A DNA stretch of 64,000 bases from contig RDYP01000002.1 of assembly GCA_004293445.1 (NCBI GenBank), forward strand, positions 158,245-222,244, given 5' to 3'. Shown here piece after piece: positions 40,669-48,748 of the stretch. The position numbers and the translations under genes are program-made. Position 1 is the first letter of the stretch. Each line of letters begins with the position of its first letter. This stretch comes from Verrucomicrobiota bacterium (GTDB lineage: Bacteria > Verrucomicrobiota > Verrucomicrobiia > Verrucomicrobiales > Akkermansiaceae). The notes under the pieces are model-generated. The model was not told the DNA's origin. It ran no database searches and worked only from the letters and a program-made list of their open reading frames with translations.

Positions 40669-41835
40669 TCAGGCAGCCATCGACGACGCAGCCACGGCCG
40701 CAAGCGCATGCCCGACAGGCGTGCGAAAAAGACGCTCCTCACCACTCGCCGGAACCCGAATCAACCAGCAGGAGCCTCCGTGATCGCGACTGACAAAGGC
40801 CATCGCTCCACGATCGAGGACCTCCACCCGCGTGCGACGACCACTGCTGTCGATTCGGAAGAGTTCGACGATTTCATGCAGCGCGTTCGCAACCACCAAA
40901 GTTTGTACCGGGCCCTCCTCTTCAGTCATCGGTCCGATCGGAAAGCGATCCGTCGCCAACCACTCGACCGCCTCCCGCCCGCAAACCCGACACAGCGGAC
41001 TCAAGTCCAGATTCCCCCGCGCCGCCTCATCCCAGGCCTTGCGAAACTGCAGGGGCGTCCAACCAAACGCCTTATTGAAAGCGCGAATGAATTGTTCTCG
41101 GCTGTTGAAGCCTGAAAGCCGGGCAACCTCCATCACCGAATGGCCGTTCCGCATCAATAGAGTCCGGGCCAAGGTCAGGCGATGAATTGTCAAATGATCC
41201 GCAAAACCCGTTCCGGTGGTCTCTTTGAGGATACGGATCAACTGCCGCGGACTCTTTTTGAAATGTCGTGCAGCATCGCTGAGCTTCAAAGACCGCTCGA
41301 GATTCGGCCGCAACCATTCGTGCAAGCGATTGGCGAGATGGTCCTTCTCCGGCGGACGATGCGCCCCAGCTTGTCGATCCCACGCGAGCGCCGCATCTCG
41401 GACCAAAGCGACCAAACGCATCCCTGCTGCCATCAGCACCAAGTCGCGCACCCATCGCTCATTACCACCACCCGCGTGAGCCGAGCGCGCCTCGCCTATC
41501 AAATCCCCCAATGGCTGGCGCCGCGCCGCCGCAAGATCTCCGATCACCAACGGCGGACTCCCCGGAATCATAACCGTGAAACCACAAGCCTGCTGCTGAA
41601 TCGCCAACATCTGCCCCTTGCCATTCGCAACCCGACACGAATCTCCCGGCCAAAAAGAAACACCCACGGAACCCTTCCCACTTTCCCATCGATAGATGAA
41701 GGCAGGGCCATCCAAAACGAACGGCCCGTTCGGACAAACTTCCAAGGGAACCACCTTCCACGCCTGCAAAGCCGCCCACTGGGATCCGGCGGCATCAAGA
41801 ACGGCTGCAATATCAGAAACTGAACTGTTGGACAT
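40669..41835 (-). CDS. AraC-family regulator with internal HTH and C-terminal extension
   Basis: A 388-residue transcription factor. Residues 1-160 are a ligand or dimerisation region that includes a DxxLMAAGMRLVALVRDA helical part. The double HTH of the AraC family is at about 165-270: LKLSDAARHFKKSPRQLIRI for the first and SVMEVARLSGFNSREQFIRA for the second, ending AFNKAFGWTPLQFRK. Unusually about 118 residues follow, with a CxxC (LCRVCG, 282-287) and a beta-rich region. AraC HTH domains normally end the protein. The signal bound is unknown. Likely target is the AEC transporter directly downstream or itself. Confidence 0.88.
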   Translation of the reverse strand: MSNSSVSDIAAVLDAAGSQWAALQAWKVVPLEVCPNGPFVLDGPAFIYRWESGKGSVGVSFWPGDSCRVANGKGQMLAIQQQACGFTVMIPGSPPLVIGDLAAARRQPLGDLIGEARSAHAGGGNERWVRDLVLMAAGMRLVALVRDAALAWDRQAGAHRPPEKDHLANRLHEWLRPNLERSLKLSDAARHFKKSPRQLIRILKETTGTGFADHLTIHRLTLARTLLMRNGHSVMEVARLSGFNSREQFIRAFNKAFGWTPLQFRKAWDEAARGNLDLSPLCRVCGREAVEWLATDRFPIGPMTEEEGPVQTLVVANALHEIVELFRIDSSGRRTRVEVLDRGAMAFVSRDHGGSCWLIRVPASGEERLFRTPVGHALAAVAASSMAA

Positions 41836-41965
41836 CGGTACTCCGCAAAAGGTCTGTCAAAACGATGACAGGCGGAGACTCATCCCACGATACCCTCAAT
41901 GGCAATCCCCGAGATAAACTTTCTTATCCTTCTACGAACTCAGAAAAATCATCCATGCAATCCAT

Positions 41966-42475
41966 TCATACATCCGTATCCGCAACCCCTCGATCCCCTC
42001 CACCCGAACTCGCGATCCCACCAGAGCCGGGGAGCACCCGACGGACCAACTTTCGGAATCCGCCTTCCGCCGCTTCAAACTCGGCCTCCGCCTGACGCAT
42101 GACCCGCTCCCACGATGGCGCGAAGCCCGGAGCCTGCTCACGCATCAACCGGACAGCTGCCTCCATGACCTGCGCATGCCGCAACTCGGTACGACCCGGC
42201 TTCGACTGCAAAGTGACAACATTGACACGAAGATTCTCGTTCTGCTTCCGCAATTCATCCAGCTCGCGCTGCACGACATCATTCCCTTGGGCATTGATCT
42301 TGAGTTGGATATTCAAATGCCCCTGCAACTCGCGCAACTCGACCTCCGCCTTGCGCAAGTCTTTCGCCAAACGCCTGCGTGCCGAAAAACCTGACTTCCA
42401 CGTCGCCAGCGCCACCAGCAACCCCAGCAAGAGCCCCAGCGTGAAACGATCTCTCAAAATTTCAGAAATTTCCAT
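41966..42475 (-). CDS. Membrane-anchored coiled-coil protein
   Basis: A 169-residue protein with one N-terminal membrane helix (LGLLLGLLVALATW, about 13-26), then a basic stretch and a heptad-like coiled coil (about 35-92: LRKAEVELRELQGHLNIQ, ELDELRKQNENLRVNV). The C-terminal half is more variable, with Gly/Ser-rich end. It resembles small coiled-coil envelope proteins of unknown role. ATG at 42475. The flanking gaps (130 bp to the araC-type gene, 184 bp to the dehydrogenase gene) hold no other gene. Confidence 0.75.
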   Translation of the reverse strand: MEISEILRDRFTLGLLLGLLVALATWKSGFSARRRLAKDLRKAEVELRELQGHLNIQLKINAQGNDVVQRELDELRKQNENLRVNVVTLQSKPGRTELRHAQVMEAAVRLMREQAPGFAPSWERVMRQAEAEFEAAEGGFRKLVRRVLPGSGGIASSGGGDRGVADTDV

Positions 42476-42659
42476 TCGAGTCAGAGATAGGGCCTTGCGA
42501 CCGATGCTTGAAAAGTCCGAGGCCCGATCGGCCCGGATCGACTAGGTCGACAGAATCATGCTGCATCCGGACCCCGCTCCTGTCCAGCCCAGGGGGAAAG
42601 CGCGATTTCCAAAGAAATTCCTCAAGTCTTCGGCAAGACGCAGGCGATAGAATCAAGAC

Positions 42660-43916
42660 GTGGACCCAGTCAATCAGCGCGTGATCGTGCTTGGCGGCGG
42701 AGTGATCGGACTCTGTTCCGCCTACTATGCCCTGCAACGCGGCATGGCCGTGACCTTGATCGAGCGCGAACTCCCAGGCGGCGACAATTGCTCCATGGGC
42801 AATGCCGGGATGATTGTCCCCAGTCATTTCATTCCCCTCGCAGCCCCGGGGATGATCGCCAAGGGACTCCGCTGGATGTTCAACCCTGAGAGCCCCTTCT
42901 ACATCCGCCCACGACTCGACCCCGCGCTCGCCCGCTGGGCCTGGCTCTTCTACCGCCACTCCAACGCAAAACACGTCGAGAAAACCCGCGAACTCCTCCG
43001 CGACCTCAATCTCGAAAGCCGTCGGCTTTTCGCAGAACTCGCCCAAGAAGAAGAGTTCGGCCTCGCCAAACGGGGGATGCTGATGCTCTGCAAAACGGCA
43101 AAAGGCCTTGATGAAGAAGCCGCCGTTGCGGCCGCCGCACGCGAGATCGGACTTGAGGCGGAGGTGCTCGACGCCGCCGCGAGCGCCCGGCTCGATCCCT
43201 CGATCACCATGAGCCTTGCCGGCTCGGTTCACTTCCCCCAGGACTGCCACCTCGATCCGGCACGCTTCCTCGCCAGCCTCCGCCGCAGGGTTCTCGCGCT
43301 CGGCGCGGAAATCGCCAGTGGCGTGGAAATCGACACCTTGGACATCCAGAACGGAAAAGTCCGGGCTCTTCTCAGCAAAGGGCGACGCTTTGAAGGCGGA
43401 CATTTCGTCATCGCCGGCGGATCTTGGAGCCCCAGCTTACTCCGCCAAGCCGGACTCAAACTGCCGCTCCAAGCTGGCAAAGGATACTCCCTGACCCTCG
43501 AGAATCCGCCTGAGCTTCCATCGCTTTGCTCGATTTTCGTCGAAGCGAAGGTCGCCATCACTCCCATGGCTCAAAGCCTCCGCTTCGCCGGAACCATGGA
43601 AGTCGGTGGACTCGATCTATCGATCGATCCCGCACGTGTCCGCGGCATAGTGAAATCGGTGCGCGACTATTTTCCAAGATTCAGCGAGACCGATTTCAAA
43701 GGCGTCAAGCCATGGTCCGGGCTTCGCCCAGTCTCACCCGACGGCATTCCCTACCTCGGCCCCGTCCCGCATTTGCCGAATCTCATCGCCGCGACCGGCC
43801 ATGCCATGATGGGCCTCAGCTTGGGACCCGTGAGCGGCCGCCTCGTCGCCGATCTGCTCGCTGGGGAACCCAGCTTCCGCTCCATCGAGCAGATGGCTGC
43901 AGGCCGATTCTCCTGA
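42660..43916 (+). CDS. FAD-dependent D-amino acid dehydrogenase-like oxidoreductase
   Basis: A 418-residue DAO-family flavoenzyme. It has the dinucleotide-binding motif VIVLGGGVIGLCSAYYAL at the N-terminus, then GGDNCSMGNAGMIVPSHFIP, which is typical of DadA-type D-amino acid dehydrogenases and of D-hydroxyproline dehydrogenases. The C-terminal FAD region is GLRPVSPDGIPYLGPV...ATGHAMMGLSLGP. Electrons probably go to the quinone pool. The start is GTG at 42660, with no ATG available. It heads an operon with a complete polar amino acid ABC transporter, so it likely oxidises the imported compound. Confidence 0.9.
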   Translation: MDPVNQRVIVLGGGVIGLCSAYYALQRGMAVTLIERELPGGDNCSMGNAGMIVPSHFIPLAAPGMIAKGLRWMFNPESPFYIRPRLDPALARWAWLFYRHSNAKHVEKTRELLRDLNLESRRLFAELAQEEEFGLAKRGMLMLCKTAKGLDEEAAVAAAAREIGLEAEVLDAAASARLDPSITMSLAGSVHFPQDCHLDPARFLASLRRRVLALGAEIASGVEIDTLDIQNGKVRALLSKGRRFEGGHFVIAGGSWSPSLLRQAGLKLPLQAGKGYSLTLENPPELPSLCSIFVEAKVAITPMAQSLRFAGTMEVGGLDLSIDPARVRGIVKSVRDYFPRFSETDFKGVKPWSGLRPVSPDGIPYLGPVPHLPNLIAATGHAMMGLSLGPVSGRLVADLLAGEPSFRSIEQMAAGRFS

Positions 43917-43988
43917 ATGCCAGACGCCTGCCGGAAAATCCGCGGAAACCCCTTTCGCGACGACAGGCACTCGCTAAGCTCCGTCGCC

Positions 43989-44795
43989 ATGCTTGCGCGC
44001 CGTCGCTTTTCCCTCTTCGCCCTCCTCGCGACCTTCTCCCTCACCGCCTGCGGGGAGAAATCCACACGCAGCGAAGATCCACCCGTCATCCGCATCGGCA
44101 TGGATCTCAGCTACCCGCCCTTCGAAATGCTCGACCGTTCCGGCTCCCCCGACGGAGTCAGCGTCCGCATCGCCGAAGCTCTCGCCAATCACCTCGGGTG
44201 CGAACTGAAAATCGTGCCCATGGACTTCTCCGGCCTTATCCCCGCCCTCCAAACCGGAAACATCGACCTCGTGCTGTCTTCGATGACCGCGACCGAGGAA
44301 CGACGTGGCAGCATCGATTTCTCCGACCCCTACGCCTTCACCGGACTCGCGCTTCTCGTCAGCACAAAATCCGACATCCAATCCATCAAGGACCTTCACC
44401 GACCAGGGCGCATCCTCACCGCAAAAACAGCCACCACCGGTCAAAGCTGGATCACACGCCATTTGCCCGACGCCAAGCTGGTCGTCTTCGAAGACCCAAG
44501 TGCCTGTGTCATGGAGGTCGCGCAAGGCCGCGCCGACGCCTTCATCTACGACCAACTCAGCATCCACCACCACGCCCAGGAAAATCCAGACACCACACGC
44601 GCCATTCTCGCCCCCTTTGTAGAGGAATCCTGGGCCATAGGAATCGCGAAAGGCAATGACACGCTTCGAAGCCAGGTCAACGATTTCATCGCGCGCTTCC
44701 GCGAGAAGAAAGGCTTTGAGCTCTTGGGAGACCGCTACCTGAAAGAGGAGAAATCCTTTCTCGAAAAGCAAGGTGTGCCCTTCATTCTCCGATAA
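43989..44795 (+). CDS. Amino acid ABC transporter substrate-binding lipoprotein
   Basis: A 268-residue periplasmic binding protein of family 3. A lipobox LTAC (18-21) follows a twin-arginine-like basic and hydrophobic start, so the mature form is a lipoprotein made by Lgt, Lsp and Lnt (lnt is in the window). The binding domain begins IRIGMDLSYPPFEML and continues GNIDLVLSSMTATEERRGSIDFSDPYAFTG, here cited only by its ends, a standard family 3 signature with the Arg that binds the amino acid carboxylate. The ATG at 43989 gives the best signal peptide. It lies 72 bp after the dehydrogenase gene. Confidence 0.93.
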   Translation: MLARRRFSLFALLATFSLTACGEKSTRSEDPPVIRIGMDLSYPPFEMLDRSGSPDGVSVRIAEALANHLGCELKIVPMDFSGLIPALQTGNIDLVLSSMTATEERRGSIDFSDPYAFTGLALLVSTKSDIQSIKDLHRPGRILTAKTATTGQSWITRHLPDAKLVVFEDPSACVMEVAQGRADAFIYDQLSIHHHAQENPDTTRAILAPFVEESWAIGIAKGNDTLRSQVNDFIARFREKKGFELLGDRYLKEEKSFLEKQGVPFILR

Positions 44796-44802
44796 GACCC
44801 GA

Positions 44803-45579
44803 GTGACGCGCCGTCAGCATATCGCCAATACCCTCGCCGCCATTCTGGTGATCGCCGGCACGGCTTGGCTGTGCGGCATGATCTTCGGCGAACTCGGAAA
44901 ACAGAGTAACTGGGCAAAAGCTTGGGACTACCGCGAATCCTTGTGGCGCGGCTGGCTGCACACCCTCGGCATCGCCTTCGCCGCACTCGTCGGCAGCATG
45001 GTTTTCGGCCTTCTTTTTCTATTCGGCCAGCGCTCCCCGCTTCCCGTCGTCCGATGCTGCTGCCGCGCCTTCCTCGAATTCGTCCGCGATACCCCACTGC
45101 TAGTCCATCTTCTCTTTGGCTACTTCGTGATCTTCGCCCCTCTCCTCTCACGCCCCCTCGCCGAAGCCGGGTTCGAGGACAAGATCGTGATCGGCATCGT
45201 TCTCCTCGCACTCTTCGAAGGTGCCTACCTCGGCGAGATCCTCCGCGGCGGGGTCGAAAGCATCCCCCGCACCCAATGGGACTCGGCACGGGCAGTCGGC
45301 TTCACTCCCTTCCAAATCTATCGCTATGTCATTTTCCCCCAAGCCCTCCGACGCGTCCTCCCCGCCATCGCCGGACTCTTCGTCTCCCTGATCAAAGACT
45401 CGTCCTTGCTCAATGTCATCGGCGTTTCCGAATACTTCTACAATACCAAGAACTTCATCTCACGCTCCTACGCCGGACTCGAAGGCTACATCCCGCTCGC
45501 CCTCGGCTACCTCGTCCTAACTCTCCCCGTGGCATGGCTCTCGCACTGGCTGGAAAAACGATTCCGTCATGAAACTTGA
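44803..45579 (+). CDS. Amino acid ABC transporter permease
   Basis: A 258-residue permease of the His/Glu/Gln/Arg uptake (HAAT) type. It has about five or six membrane helices and the conserved EAA-type loop: GAYLGEILRGGVESIPRTQW followed by SARAVGFTPFQIYRYVIFPQ and ALRRVLPAIAG, which contacts the ATPase. LEFVRDTPLLVHL is the usual second block. A single permease suggests a homodimer. The GTG at 44803, seven bases after the binding protein stop, is preferred to a GTG at 44773 that overlaps it. The 3' end overlaps the ATPase gene by 11 bp. Confidence 0.94.
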   Translation: MTRRQHIANTLAAILVIAGTAWLCGMIFGELGKQSNWAKAWDYRESLWRGWLHTLGIAFAALVGSMVFGLLFLFGQRSPLPVVRCCCRAFLEFVRDTPLLVHLLFGYFVIFAPLLSRPLAEAGFEDKIVIGIVLLALFEGAYLGEILRGGVESIPRTQWDSARAVGFTPFQIYRYVIFPQALRRVLPAIAGLFVSLIKDSSLLNVIGVSEYFYNTKNFISRSYAGLEGYIPLALGYLVLTLPVAWLSHWLEKRFRHET

Positions 45580-46300
45580 AATCGAACGCGCGACGAAACT
45601 TTACGGCAGGACCCGCGCCCTCGACGGACTGAACTTGAAAATCGACTCCACCCGCGTGCTCGCCTTGATCGGGCCATCCGGCGGAGGAAAAAGCACTTTC
45701 CTTCGACTACTCGGAGGACTGGAAATCGCCGACAGCGGGAAAATCGAAGTCAACGGACATCAACTCGAAAACGACCCCACCGCCCTACAAGCCTACCGAC
45801 GTCGCAACGGTTTCCTCTTCCAACAGTTCAACCTCTTCCCCCATCTCGACGCACGCAGCAACATCACACTGCCATTGGAAAAAGTTCACGGCCACGATGC
45901 CGCCAAAGCCCGAGCCAAGGCCGACCATGTGCTCGACCGCTTCGGCCTTCTCGAGCACGCATCCAAAAAGCCCTCCCAATTGTCCGGCGGCCAACAGCAA
46001 CGCGTCGGCATCGCCCGCGCGATCGCCGCCTCGCCGGAAATTCTCTTTCTCGACGAACCCACATCCGCCCTCGATCCGGAAATGACCGCCGAGGTTCTAG
46101 AACTCATCCAAGAACTTGCGGACGCCGGACAAGATATCATTCTCAGCACTCACGAAATGGGCTTTGCCCGGGCTGTCGCCAATCAAGTCGCATTTGTTGC
46201 AGCGGGAAAAATTGCGGAATGCGCGCCTCCGGCGATCCTTTTTTCAAATCCCTCTTCGCCCATCTGCGAACGCTTCCTATCGCGGGTAATGCGCTATTGA
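45569..46300 (+). CDS. Amino acid ABC transporter ATP-binding protein
   Basis: A 243-residue ATPase subunit. Walker A is GPSGGGKST (about 36-44), the Q-loop is FLFQQFNLFPHL, the ABC signature LSGGQQQRV, Walker B ILFLDEPTSALDP and the switch His in STHEMGF. These blocks are standard for polar amino acid uptake systems. It overlaps the permease gene and ends the four-gene unit. It has no clear terminator on its own strand. Confidence 0.96.
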   Translation: MKLEIERATKLYGRTRALDGLNLKIDSTRVLALIGPSGGGKSTFLRLLGGLEIADSGKIEVNGHQLENDPTALQAYRRRNGFLFQQFNLFPHLDARSNITLPLEKVHGHDAAKARAKADHVLDRFGLLEHASKKPSQLSGGQQQRVGIARAIAASPEILFLDEPTSALDPEMTAEVLELIQELADAGQDIILSTHEMGFARAVANQVAFVAAGKIAECAPPAILFSNPSSPICERFLSRVMRY

Positions 46301-46332
46301 AGGCCTTTTGATTCGACATCCAACAAAACACA

Positions 46333-46362
46333 AGGCGGGACGGAGGATCCCCCCCGCCCCGC
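46333..46362 (-). terminator. Possible terminator of the HTH gene
   Basis: A GC-rich inverted repeat (GGCGGG against CCCGCC with a long G/C loop) followed on the minus strand by a T/G-rich run. It is 21 bp beyond the stop of the HTH gene. The T tract is interrupted, so the call is weak. Confidence 0.35.
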
Positions 46363-46383
46363 CCGTAGCAAATCCGTTTCGAC

Positions 46384-46830
46384 TCACGGCTTGGTGCCCG
46401 TGATCGCCAGCAGGCGATCAAGAGTCATCGTAACCATCACGGGACCCGAGGTGGAAACAACATATGTCGAAGAGTCAGTCGGCTTCGCAGGAATGCCACC
46501 GAACTCCAAGTTGAGCTTATCGATTTTAGGATCGATCTTATCTTCAAGGATTTCACCGGTGATGATGTTCATCGAACGGATGATCTTGAAGCCCTTCGAG
46601 GCCAAACCTTTCAAAACGGAGTCCTTGTCCACCAAGGCTGACTTGGCCTTGCGAGCGCCCGAACCTGCAGACTTCTTCCAATTGGAAAGAGTGAGCGGAC
46701 TAATGCCATATTTCTTCGCCGCCTGCGTCGCACCACCGCGACCCAATTGGGCGACAAAGTTTAGTATCTCCGCTTTCTCTGCCGCGTTGTAACGCTTGCC
46801 CTTTTTCGATGCTGCTTTTTTAGCTGCCAT
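46384..46830 (-). CDS. Lys-rich N-terminal tail plus HTH protein
   Basis: A 148-residue protein. Residues 1-13 are Ala/Lys-rich (AAKKAASKKGKR), like bacterial histone-tail or nucleoid proteins. A transposase-type helix-turn-helix follows at about 14-50 (AAEKAEILNFVAQLGRGGAT, then AAKKYGISPLTLSNWKKS). The C-terminal 90 residues are of mixed beta type, ending in a repeated Val/Thr region. No transposase catalytic domain or inverted repeats are near, so it is more likely a DNA-binding regulator or nucleoid protein than part of an insertion sequence. ATG at 46830; an upstream ATG at 46851 adds seven residues. Confidence 0.75.
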   Translation of the reverse strand: MAAKKAASKKGKRYNAAEKAEILNFVAQLGRGGATQAAKKYGISPLTLSNWKKSAGSGARKAKSALVDKDSVLKGLASKGFKIIRSMNIITGEILEDKIDPKIDKLNLEFGGIPAKPTDSSTYVVSTSGPVMVTMTLDRLLAITGTKP

Positions 46831-46953
46831 GCGCAGGAGATAAGAGAGCAATCCATAAAACTCAAGCTATTTTTAAGGGAAGCCCAGCCAAAACACATCA
46901 TTACAAGCCAACGCGAATCATCATTGCTCACTTTTTATCCAATTCCATCACAT

Positions 46954-47199
46954 TCATGTCAAAGCATAGCCCATATGCAATCCCCACCTAGAAACATGAA
47001 AAACGGATCCCAAATCCTCACCTATCGTCACCAAAACCAAGATCCAGACCGCAACAAGCAGGGTAAAAAACACTACCAATGCAGCAAATCAAAGGTGAGC
47101 AACAACAAGCAGCGGGGCAACAACGCACCCGAGATTCGGGCGTTCCATCGATACCAACGAGCAAGTATAGAAAGGACGCCCAATAGATCGATTCCACAT
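46954..47199 (-). pseudogene. Small membrane ORF interrupted by an in-frame TGA (candidate)
   Basis: The roughly 400-bp stretch 46831-47232 has no intact gene over 60 codons. On the minus strand one frame from an ATG at 47199 runs to a TGA at 47091-47089 and continues in the same frame to a second TGA at 46954. Across the internal stop the sequence reads as one hydrophobic segment (APLLVVAHL, stop, FAALVVFFTLLVAVWILVLV), then a charged tail. The internal stop could be a single-base change from TGG (Trp). A shorter intact version may begin at a TTG just after the stop (about 41 residues). It starts 34 bp after the preceding HTH gene. Confidence 0.3.
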
Positions 47200-47232
47200 C
47201 ATCCAAAAAAGCGGACGATCCAGAATGCAGCA

Positions 47233-47589
47233 TCAAGGCTCGCGATTCAAAATCTTGGCACCACGCCCCCGGACTGCCTCCATCAGTTCCCGATTGGGAT
47301 CCTGCCATGCCGCATCATGATTCTTGGCGTAGTTGAAGAGATGCTTGTGGAGATATTCAAAGTAGCTCTCACGCTCAAGCTTGGTCAGGCGGTACCAGAC
47401 AGCAATATTCAACGAACGGGCAAGCTTCTGCATCATGGGCAATGTCAGCGCCCGACCACCCCGGGCCCGCTGCACCTGCTTGTGGGTCAATTGCTCGGTC
47501 GAAGCATCCACCAGCTCGTGATTCCCCAAACCCCAAGCCGCCATCATTTCATCCAGCGGCTGCACGCCGTGCTCTCTTTGATCACTCAC
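47233..47589 (-). CDS. Small HTH-like (XRE-type) protein
   Basis: A 118-residue protein with an XRE-like DNA-binding fold at about residues 15-65 (LTHKQVQRARGGRALTLPMM then QKLARSLNIAVW), where the first helices place an Arg/Gly-rich recognition loop. The C-terminal half is helical with many aromatics (FEYLHKHLFNYAKNHD). It may be a regulator in the PVC group; function unknown. ATG at 47589. The 127-bp upstream gap to the next gene has no features that I see. Confidence 0.75.
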   Translation of the reverse strand: MSDQREHGVQPLDEMMAAWGLGNHELVDASTEQLTHKQVQRARGGRALTLPMMQKLARSLNIAVWYRLTKLERESYFEYLHKHLFNYAKNHDAAWQDPNRELMEAVRGRGAKILNREP

Positions 47590-47716
47590 GCGCCGGGTTT
47601 AGCAGGCTTCCACCGAAGTGAAACCGGGAAATTTTTCCAGTTTCCGAAACGCATTCTTCCCCGCACCCGGCGAGCACCTCGGCCAACTCGAATCCAAAAA
47701 GGCGGATTTCTTCACC

Positions 47717-48571
47717 TCAGCCCTGCCGCTTGCGGCGGATGAGCAAAAGCGCCAGCCCGGACAACAAACCCAGCACCGCGGATGGCTGCGGAACCCTCGA
47801 AATCGAGGTGATCGCACCAGAAGCTATGCCCAAAGCGACATCCTCGGCCAAAAGCGACACCAATCCCGCTTCCCCAGCCCCGCGAGCACGACCCATCGCA
47901 GCCCCAGCGACCACACCGCCTGACAAACGACGATCATCGTAAACGCGAAGCCGACCGGAACGATCACGAAAAGGCAGCCAGTTGATCCGGTCGACTCCCG
48001 CGGCCAATGCCATTTTGCGCGCCGATGAGACCCCGTCCACCCCCTCAGAATCAGGAGTAACGAGCCCGATGACCTCCACCATCTGCGAGCAACTCTCGAA
48101 TCCATTGGCCGCATTTCCGGTCTCATTCCCAAAAGACAGCACCGCCGCACGCAGGGCAGAGCCGCCCCCCGATGGCCCACTCTCCCTCGGGCGTTCAAGC
48201 TCACGCGCAAGCGCGGAGAATCGACGCGCATCCGAACGACTACCGACCACCATCCAGGGAATCCCAATTTGCGGATTGGCCTCCGCTCCGAAAAAAATCA
48301 GGGAGACTGCAATCTGACCGAAGGCCCCCGAGCGAATAGAATCCAACACCTGCCGACGCTCGAAGGCCGCTCCGCAGCCATCCATCAACCGTGCAAAATC
48401 CTCGTCGCTCAAGCCACGCTTGGTAACGTCAACCAAAAGCACTAGTTCGCTATCGACGGCTTCAGCCTCGGCACGTTCCGCGACGCCTCCTAACACGATG
48501 CCAAGCGACATCATGCAAAAGAATCGAAAGCGGGAAATCGGGCCGCGACGTTGGAATGTCGCGTATCTCAT
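47717..48571 (-). CDS. DUF1194 von Willebrand-like protein with PEP-CTERM-like tail
   Basis: A 284-residue secreted protein. An N-terminal signal lies at about 13-36. The body matches DUF1194 (vWA-like): SELVLLVDVTKRGLSDEDFA, QIAVSLIFFGAE and DGVSSARKMALAAGVDRINW. The metal-site motif DxSxS is DVTKR, so metal binding is doubtful. The C-terminus VPQPSAVLGLLSGLALLLIRRKRQ resembles a PEP-CTERM sorting signal: a Val-Pro-x-Pro motif (VPQP instead of VPEP), a membrane helix and a basic cluster, processed by exosortase. No exosortase gene is in the window. ATG at 48571. Confidence 0.82.
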   Translation of the reverse strand: MRYATFQRRGPISRFRFFCMMSLGIVLGGVAERAEAEAVDSELVLLVDVTKRGLSDEDFARLMDGCGAAFERRQVLDSIRSGAFGQIAVSLIFFGAEANPQIGIPWMVVGSRSDARRFSALARELERPRESGPSGGGSALRAAVLSFGNETGNAANGFESCSQMVEVIGLVTPDSEGVDGVSSARKMALAAGVDRINWLPFRDRSGRLRVYDDRRLSGGVVAGAAMGRARGAGEAGLVSLLAEDVALGIASGAITSISRVPQPSAVLGLLSGLALLLIRRKRQG

Positions 48572-48678
48572 GGGAGCAAGGGGTGTTCAGCAAAAACATT
48601 TGAAATCAAGCCACCCGAATCGTCAATAATTCAAAAATAAATAACGGAAAAGCGCGAAGAAGCCCATTGAAACCAAAG

Positions 48679-48696
48679 AGCCCTAGGCTTTTTTTG
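48679..48696 (+). terminator. Weak hairpin with T tract
   Basis: A 4-bp GC stem (AGCC/GGCT) with a three-base loop followed by seven T on the plus strand. No plus-strand gene ends nearby; on the minus strand it follows lpxD by about 55 bp but has few T. The 177-bp gap has no gene and is the most AT-rich part of this area. Confidence 0.3.
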
Positions 48697-48748
48697 AAAA
48701 AACTGCGCCTTTTTTATAGCAGAGCAGGCAGAGCGACCCTCCGCGCGC

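Noticed and set aside
46384..46830. Insertion sequence remnant (IS3-type orfA)
   Set aside because: No orfB, no inverted repeats and a non-transposase C-terminal domain; kept as a stand-alone HTH protein.
47018..47308. Cys-rich 96-codon minus-strand frame
   Set aside because: The many Cys residues come from the TGT/TGC-rich shadow of the broken membrane frame, and it overlaps the HTH gene.
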